Under the pieces are notes generated by a model. It saw nothing but the letters and a program-made list of their open reading frames with translations. It ran no database searches and was not told where the DNA came from. The position numbers and the translations under genes are program-made. From Leptasterias polaris (Eukaryota; Echinodermata; Asteroidea; Forcipulatida; Asteriidae), in NCBI GenBank assembly GCA_037783415.1, contig JAZGTN010000170.1, positions 3,515,501 through 3,579,500 on the forward strand: DNA of 64,000 bases, given 5' to 3'. This document shows positions 54,101-63,100 of the stretch, in pieces (the stretch's first letter is position 1; each line of letters starts with the position of its first letter).

Positions 54101-57100
54101 TTGTTTTTGTGATTTCCTACATTTATTTTCTCTTGTCAAAATAAAATACATGAACATACCTATTTAAAAAAAAATTAAAGTCTTTGAAGTTATTGCAACA
54201 CTAATACAAACAATTAAATTAACTTGGGTATTCAGGAAACTATAGATTTATTATTTTTGAAATAAAAACATTAAACCCCTTTTTTACAGATGGAAAAGTC
54301 TTTAGGTTTATGATAACAACTTTGAATACCAGTCCATCTAATGATAGGGGTGTTCAAATGTTTTCCCACATAAATTTCTGTATCTGTAGCCGTGTATAAT
54401 TAGGCCTGGCAAAAAAACATCAAAAAGACACATCACACCAGCTGGAAATTCAAAACCCACTTTTTTTTACAAGCATTTAGTCAAATTTACTGTGACTTAA
54501 CTTTTGTCTTTACAAGGTTCCTACCATAAGAAATTCTCAAATACTAAAAGTTCAAACATGGTTTTATTGTTTTTGGTACTGTTAAGTTAGTTCAAATGAT
54601 TGAAAACTGTCGTTTGTGTCATTTCTAATTATTTACGGAACTTTTTTCAATAAAATTTGAAATTGCAAACTTTTGTCTTTAATTATGGAGAAAGTCTGAA
54701 TCGATAATGCCCATAGTGGCTGAAAATGGCTGTAAGATCTGACCTACTTCCACTCAACCAGAAAGGTCAAAGCAAAAGTCATGACCTGAATTGACATTCT
54801 CCAATGTTTCCCATGTTAACATGGTATCTATGTTTCTAAAACAAAACAAAATTTCCCTTTCATATTATTTTTTCAAGAAAATATTGTGTCCAAAACTTAG
54901 CAGTATTAGCCATGTCTGTGCATATGGTGATGATTATTACAGAAATGAATTGTCTCTAAAGGGTTAATAAATGAAATGAAAAAACGTATCCCATGTTATT
55001 ACTATTATTGTTTAAGTACAAGACAATTTTATATTATCAATGTTTTTTGACAGTTCCGGCGAATCTGCCTAGATCAGCATATTTCATTGGGTGCTACTCT
55101 AATGAGAACGATGTTAAAGAGATGCGACGATGAAAAGAACGGCTTCATTAGGTAAGTACCTTTGTTTCGTCCCTGTCAATTACTGAGTGTATTGATCAGT
55201 GAACTGGCAGTACATGTACTTACCCTGCAGACATAAAAAGCACCCATTTTATTCAATATTTTATATGGATAGTTCGGAAAGGAAGGTCAACAGGAGTGAT
55301 TGTCGAATGGAAAGCTTAATTAGTATCAAATTGGTATTTGGAATAATGGGCCAAATTCACCTGGGCCCAATTTCATAAAGCTGTTAAGCAGAAAACTCTG
55401 CTTGACAAATTTCGTTTCTAAGCAAAAATTGAGTGGGGCACCAGTCACAACAATGCTAACTTTATGTAATTTTGGCTGGTTACCTGTTTTTGCTAAGCAA
55501 AACATTTCTGTGCTGAGCAAGTTTTTGTGCTTATAGGCTTTATGAAATTAAGCCCTGACGTCATCACCCATGATGAATCTTGGTTGCGATCGACATTTGT
55601 GGAGTCGGACTCCCCGTGTGATTAGGGTGCAGTGCGCATTTACGGCCACGCACGCACGGTTAGTTGTTGGCCATATCTTAATAAATGATAGATCATGTGG
55701 GCAGACAGTAGCAGCATGTGACGTCAGTCGTAGGATTTCATTGACCAATCTTGTCATAGCATAGCAACTGCTTAGCAACTTGTGGATATAAAGTGCATCT
55801 CTGCCCCTCACTGTGCCCTTTGCACTGTACCACACACAAAATGTCCACTGCACCATGTGGATAGTTTATGAGATTTTAACTTTTCAGCCTGACTTTGAAT
55901 CGGTTCATTAGCCTGCGATCTATTTAAATTTGTGGCGTGCTGTAGCCGAGTGGTTAAGAGCACCAGACTCAAGCTCTAGTGTTTCTGATCAGCAGAGTGT
56001 GGGTTCGAGTCCCAGTCGTGGCACTTGTGCTCTTTAGCAAAGTAATTTAGCATGATTGCTTTGTCCTTGGAATGGGACATGAAGTGGTAGGTCCTGTACT
56101 AGGATTGATGGGGCTTGTAAAAGAACTCTGAACACATAATTATCGTGAAAAAGTAGGGGTTAACCCCGGTGTTTCTGGTTCACATAGCAAGCACCCTTGT
56201 TTACAGGTTTCCTTAGGCTTGAAGGTACAGTGATTAAGTTCACTTACATGTATGAGGCACCCTTGGTTTCATAACCAGAAACATATAGTAATAATAAACT
56301 AATAGAAACAAAACAGTACCAAGCATTTAAAGGCACGTTTGTCTTTCTTCCTAGCTGGCCAGAGTTCATTATGCTGCTTGAAAAGGGTGCAAACTCAACC
56401 CCAGAACAGAACAAAACTCCAACAAAGAAACCTCCCTCGGGGGTCTACAAGCCCCAACTGAGTCAGAAAAAGCCACTGAGCCCAAAGACATCGTTACACC
56501 TCCCGTCACATGACACCAAGCCTAAGGCCGGCAGTAAACCAAGACCCAAGTCAACTAATGTGCCTAGCCAAGACTCTAAATCAAAAGAAACTGTTGATAA
56601 CTCGATGGAGAAACCACTTGACGCTCAAGACACATCTACAGGGAATGTCCCTGAAGTGAAGGACAACTTGAAAGCATCGGATGCAGCAGTGATCAAGCAA
56701 TCGGCGGGATCAAAGGTCAAATCCAAGGAGAGTCCAGTGAAACCTAAGATGGCACAGAAAGTCAAAAAAGATGAAGGTTTGTTGATGAAGCTCTTATATT
56801 TGTTCAAAATAATTTTATTTGAGAACTTTTTGTGTGAATTGTTTTTTTTCTCCTTTGTTTTTGAGAAAATAGAATTAGCTGTTGCAAAGTTTGTACCATC
56901 CGAAATTGCCTATGGTTATAAATAATAATAAAATGTTTTTAATTGCCTCTTTACTCTTTGAAAAAGACTCTGCAAGGGTTAAAACGTGAGACCATCAACA
57001 ATTTTTAGTCCTTTGTTTTTCTTAGATACTTTATCAATCAAAAGCCTGCCTGCACAGCGGAAGGGTAAAGTTATTACATGGGACAACCCTATCACTGTTC

Positions 57101-60100
57101 CAACCCAAACTGACCCAACCCAAACTGACCCACCAGCGGTCAGTGCTGAACAAGGTCAAAGTTCAAATGGACTTGAAGAGGAGGTGTCCAAAACATCTGT
57201 GCCATCGGAATCGGTTGATGTCGGTGACACGCCTGACAAATTGGAAAATGATGATACAAAGACAATACGATCAGAAGCATCTCTGGATCTGGACGAGAGA
57301 CCTGAGTTTGGATCTCAGGAACAGTGTGTTGGCAGTGAGCCAATGGATGCAACGGAGCAGGAGTACCTACAAAGAGCACAGGAGAAGATTAATAACATCG
57401 GATCGGAGATCACTCTGAATGATCCCAGCTCAGAAAACTCAAGTGCAATATCAGATCCAAAGGATGAGGTTAATCCCAATGTTGGGGATTCTCCCAAATC
57501 AACGAAAGACGACGATGCGGTGAGTGTCGTGCCGTCGGAGACAATGAACAATACGAACATTTTAAATGCAGCTGAATCAAATCAAAATGATGTGGAAGGA
57601 TCGGAGACAAGCTCCATCTTGGACAGAGACGAAACAGAGAGCCAGAAGTCACTTCATCTTCAGCAGCCCATCAAGCCAAAGGGTAAACCATCTACCCCAA
57701 ATGAGAAGAAGATGCGAGCTGTTTATGGGAAGAATCCAAGACGGCCGGTACCATCTCCCATGGCAAAGAGAGACAAGGAGAAGAAATTGAAACCTACTAG
57801 TCGAACTGCAGCTGCTAAAAAAGGTAATGTACTTAATTTGATTGTTTGTAAGAGAAAGTCATAGACTGGTAAATGCTCCAAAAATTAATAACTATAAAAA
57901 CTTCTTTGATGAGAAGCACTGCAACTATTGATATTATAAACTTTTTTGAGAAAGGATTCCCCTCGAAGTACTAGGGTTTGGATTCGGATAATTTTTCAAA
58001 GGTTAATTTTATCTGAGGATTGGTGTCCGTTTCGAATGCTGCAGCCAGAGATGGGTTGGTATCCGCCGTCACCTCACTAAACGTGGATGGATTCCAGGTT
58101 CTTGTGAAAATACTGTGACAGTTATTTTGGTGTTTTCTAAGCAAGTAGACACTAAAATACTGTGACAGTTATTTTGGTGTTTTCTAAGCAAGTAGACACT
58201 GTATTCAGCTGAAACTTTCACATGTGACTTTTATTGTATCTTTCTTTGTAATTTTGCCTCTGAATCAGCATTACGTTGACAAAGACCAATCGATGACCCT
58301 ACTTATAATAATAAGTCCACACCCTGCTTTTTAACATGGACATTATTGAAGAAAACCATTTTCAATTTATATTTTCACTGAATTTTTACTGAATCCTTGT
58401 AGTGCCATCAGCGAGGAAGCCCACAGAGATCAAGGCGAACAAGATGAAATCTTCCACGTCATCTGTGAGAGGGGAAACAAAAAATAAGAAAGAAAGCTCT
58501 GTGGAATCAGGTGATTCTTTTTAAATGTTAATTAAAGTAATGTAGTTTTTGCTAATTATCAAAAACCATGGAGATTATGAATTTCAACCTTGTTTGCTGT
58601 TTAGTTGGTTGCGATACTATTTTGTTGGTCCATAGAAAATTCCCCTGCTAGAAATACTGCCATCCTGGAGAATATGTTTATTCAAATCTGATTTAAAGAA
58701 TTCAAACATGCATTGAATTTTGAAGGGAAGATCATGTAGGTAATTGTTTCATGTATTTCCACCAAAGGCCTCACCCACTTACCATTTTGTCAGTGCAAAA
58801 ACTTTGTTTCTCCTAAAATAGCACAAACATGTACATGACACGAGAGTTTGAAATTGTCTAAACAGTGCATCTCGCTTAAAATAACCTGGATGTACACACA
58901 GAACATTTAACAAGTACGTGTTTAGATACAACGTTTTTGAATGGAGCATTGGAACAGTTCACAGTGGTGCAAATCTCATACACTAGCTAACAGATCCAGC
59001 AAGTGGTGTGTTATAAAACACGCTATTGTACTTTGGTCTCTTTGCAGCAGTAGCCTCCCCTCCAGCTAATGAGCGCAGTGATTCCAACTTACAAGAGCCT
59101 GATGTGGAGACTAAGTCGATTGTCAGTCAGAGCTCTAATGATTCCAGAGGTGTGTATGAATCAGATTTGTCATTAAAAGAAAATAATTAAAGTAGCCATT
59201 ATGCACGCCCTCTGTGTCCAGTTGCGGACATATACAGAGTATCAATGCCGTACAACATGCCTGTATGGCAAAATTAAACCAGATCAACCAATGGGTAAGC
59301 TAAGATTTGGTGTACAGCTGAAGTAGCAGTACGCACTAATAACTTCACCCACATACACAGCTTTCAATGAGTTCTATTTCTAGGACCATTGGAGTTGATG
59401 ACTAATATTGCTTGAGATGACCCGGTGAAATTATTTTTATTATTTTGATATAATTCTGGTATGGAAACCAAGGATGCCTCACAAGTCAACTTAACCACTG
59501 TAGCTTGCAAGCCTGAGGAAACTTGTTAACAAGGGTGCTCGCTATATGTGAACCAGAAACACCAGTGTTCTGGGATCTTTTACTGTCAATCCTAGTACAT
59601 GGAACCTATGGCTTAATGTTCCATCCGAAAAACAAAGCATTTATGGCATAGTATCTTGCTCAAGGAAACAAGTTTCATGACCAGCTGGAACCCAGACTCT
59701 GCTGATGAGAAACACCAGAGCTTGGGTCTGGTGCTCCTAACCACCAACCACAGCAAGCCAAATGAACACTGTCTTAGAGTGGCAAGCCGAAATTATAGAT
59801 TGACCCATGTCCTTGTAGGTTTCTCAGAATCCATGCTCATTCCAATCATCAGTTTTAATTCCTATCATAAAACTTCACCTGGCAAAATGTCATGAACATA
59901 TAGATACTTGATTTTAAGTAAAAAAATCAGTCCATGGTTTTGTATTTTTTGCCTGGACAGATTATGTCTTGCCAAAAGTTCAGTCCAGTCCAAGTCCGAG
60001 CCTCAATGCTGACCTGTCTGTTGATGATGGGGAAGACTCTCTGTCACAGCACCTACTAGGTTAGTATGGGTGAAAGAATGAACTACAGGGACCTAGCTGT

Positions 60101-63100
60101 CAGTTTTATGTAGGTTCCCATTTAGCAGATGTCCATGTCTTTGGACTGTTCATAAAAAATGCGTAAATATACCTGGGACAGTTTATCCATTCTGATTGGT
60201 TGAGAGGAGGTCACGTGGCCATGTGCCACCAACAGTCTCTTAAGTCTCTCATTGAATTGTAAAACTCCTTCTAACACAGTTAACTGTTTGCCCAAAACAA
60301 TGATGAAGTTGTACATTCCCCTAGCTGCCTCCTTACTCTCTTCTTGCTGCTATGACATCACATAATTTCTCATGAATATGCAAAGTTTTTACATGCTGTT
60401 ATAATGGCACATTTGTTCTATTGCCCTTACCAAAACTTCCAATTTTCCAAATGGAATCAATTGGAATTTTTCCATTGTTGTGTTTTGGCACAAAACCAAT
60501 TTGACTCGGACTCAGTTGGATTCAGTTTGAATTTTTTTCTTCAAACCAGACCCTGTTGAGAAATAAAATTTCCAATTGGAAATATATTAGGAGGTGAAAT
60601 TTCCAATTGGTAGAAACAAATTCCAACTATTTCCGATTCAATCAAATCGTGGTAACTGAGTCCAATTGGATTTCCAATGAATTGGTTTGAGTTGGTCTAA
60701 GATTTTATTCCAGTTGGAAATTCAGCATTCCAATATAAACCAACTCACACCAACTCAATACCAACTCAATCCAATTGGAATAAATTGGACATTTTGGTAA
60801 GGGAAAAATATGGAAATTTTCATTATCATTATGAATTTAATCGCGTAATTTACGGCAATGATTCCAGCAGAAGTGGAAAAAGCCAATAATCCGGTCCTAG
60901 AGGAATTTTCCGCAGCCTCAGCTGAAGGTCCCGTAGAGAATCCCGAGTTGCCTCTCCCGCCCCCAAGGGAAGAAGATGGAGAAACAGCTTCCTTCGTCAT
61001 CCGAGGACAAGAAGTGTCTTACTACAAACCTGATGCTTACGTTGGGAAAGACACATCTTCTGAGGGGCCAAGTCAGACACTGGAGCTTGACTGGATGTGA
61101 GTTTAGTTCAGAGTTGGGTTTTTTATTAAATTTGTTAAAATACAGTTAGGTCTCTGTACTAAGAAACACTGTTAAATAGAGGTTGTGCTTATAAAGAGTA
61201 CATTTTGAAGTCCAGAATCTCCTTTCTGCTTTTTTTTTTTTTTTTTTGCTGTCCTCTTAAAACGACATTCCTGTTATAAAGAGGTAAGTTGGCCAGTCCC
61301 AGGGACTGTGTTATAATGAGAGTCAACTGTACCTGTTTTCTGGCTAGCATAGTGCAGTATTTATTGCTTTTGAAAAACGGTTTCCACTGTATTATTATTA
61401 TAACTTTTTGTTTTTTAGGGGGGGGGGGGGGTCTTTTAGCCATTTCAGGTACCTAAATTGTACTGTCTATTGTATAATTTTTGAGCTGAAGTAGCAGTAC
61501 GCACTAATAACTTCACCCACATACACAGCTTTCAATGAGTTCTATTTCTAGGACCATTGGAGTTGATGACTAATATTGCTTGAGATGACCCTGTGAAATT
61601 ATTTTTATTATTTTGATATAATTCTGGTATGGAAACCAAGGATGCCTCAAGTCAACTTAACCACTGTAGCTTGCAAGCCTGAGGAAACTTGTTAACAAGG
61701 GTGCTCGCTATATGTGAACCAGAAACACCAGTGTTCTGGGATCTTTTACTGTCAATCCTAGTACATGGGACCTATGGCTTAATGTTCCATCCGAAAAACA
61801 AAGCATTTATGGCATAGTATCTTGCTCAAGAAAACAAGTTTCATGACCAGCTGGAACCCAGACTCTGCTGATGAGAAACACCAGAGCTTGGGTCTGGTGC
61901 TCCTAACCACCAACCACAGCAAGCCAAATGAACACTGTCTTAGAGTTGCTAGCCGAAATTATAGATTGACCCATGTCCTTGTAGGTTTCTCAGAATCCAT
62001 GCTCATTCCAATCATCAGTTTTAATTCCTATCATAAAACTTCACCTGGCAAAATGTCATGAACATATAGATACTTGATTTTAAGTAAAAAAATCAGTCCA
62101 TGGTTTTGTATTTTTTGTATTTTTTGTATTTATTGTATAATTTTTGAACTACTGACTTTCTGTTTGATCTTCTGCATAAATAAATTCCTGTTCCTCCTCT
62201 TGGTTCTGCTGGCCAATCCGTACTGACGCAAACTACTGTTTCCACAAAACTATCAAAGAGCCTTCAACTTCATTGCACCTTCATTATGGAATGTCTTGCC
62301 AGCTGTCTCTGTTCTGATTTTCAAAGGACTTTTAAAGACTCACTTGTTTGAATCTACATATTTGGAATAAATAGCTTCAGATAGGCCATTTCATTGTTTT
62401 ATTTTTGTGTTACTCATAGAGGCTCCTGCATTATGCACTTAATCAATGTCTCATTATTATTATTATTATTATTATTTAAAAGCTATGGTTACCGTGGCAA
62501 CGACTGCCGATGCAACTTGTGGGCGATCGAGGATGGGGTTCTGGTTTACTTCATTGGAAAGGTAGCCATTCTGTACAATAGCGAGGATCATACACAGCGT
62601 CATTACACACAGCACACGGCAGAGATCAAAAGGTAAATCTTATTTATCCAATCTTTTTAAATGTAGGGTCATACTTTAAAAAAATTGTATACTTTCTATC
62701 CAATGTTAGTAGTTATGGTAATGGTGGTAATCATCTTGCAAAAATTGTATAACTTCTATCCAATGTTAGTAGTTATGGTAATGGTGGTAATCATCTTGCA
62801 AAAATTGTATAACTTCTATCCAATGTTAGTAGTTATGGTAATGGTGGTAATCATCTTGCAAAAATTGTATAACTTCTATCCAATGTTAGTAGTTATGGTA
62901 ATGGTGGTAATCATCTTGCAAAAATTGTATAACTTCTATCCAATGTTAGTAGTTATGGTAATGTGGTAATCATCTTGCAAAATTATTTTATAGTGGATAA
63001 TCAATAAAAGTATGTTGAAAAATTTGAATCTTCAAAACTAACCTGAAAGCGAGTTTTGGAGATTCAAATTTCCGCGATGTCCAATTGTGAATGACTCGCA

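Noticed and set aside
55932..56024. Possible tRNA-Leu gene
   Set aside because: A and B boxes are good but the acceptor ends do not pair and the sequence continues into a SINE body present elsewhere in the window.
59656..59895. 79-codon frame also found at 61822-62061
   Set aside because: Both lie in the duplicated intronic block and cover the minus-strand SINE; the identity comes from the duplication, not coding selection.
62685..62969. 94-codon open frame with repeated YNFYPMLVVMVMVV units
   Set aside because: It is a by-product of the 60-bp minisatellite (60 is divisible by three) inside intron 12; no splice or coding support.
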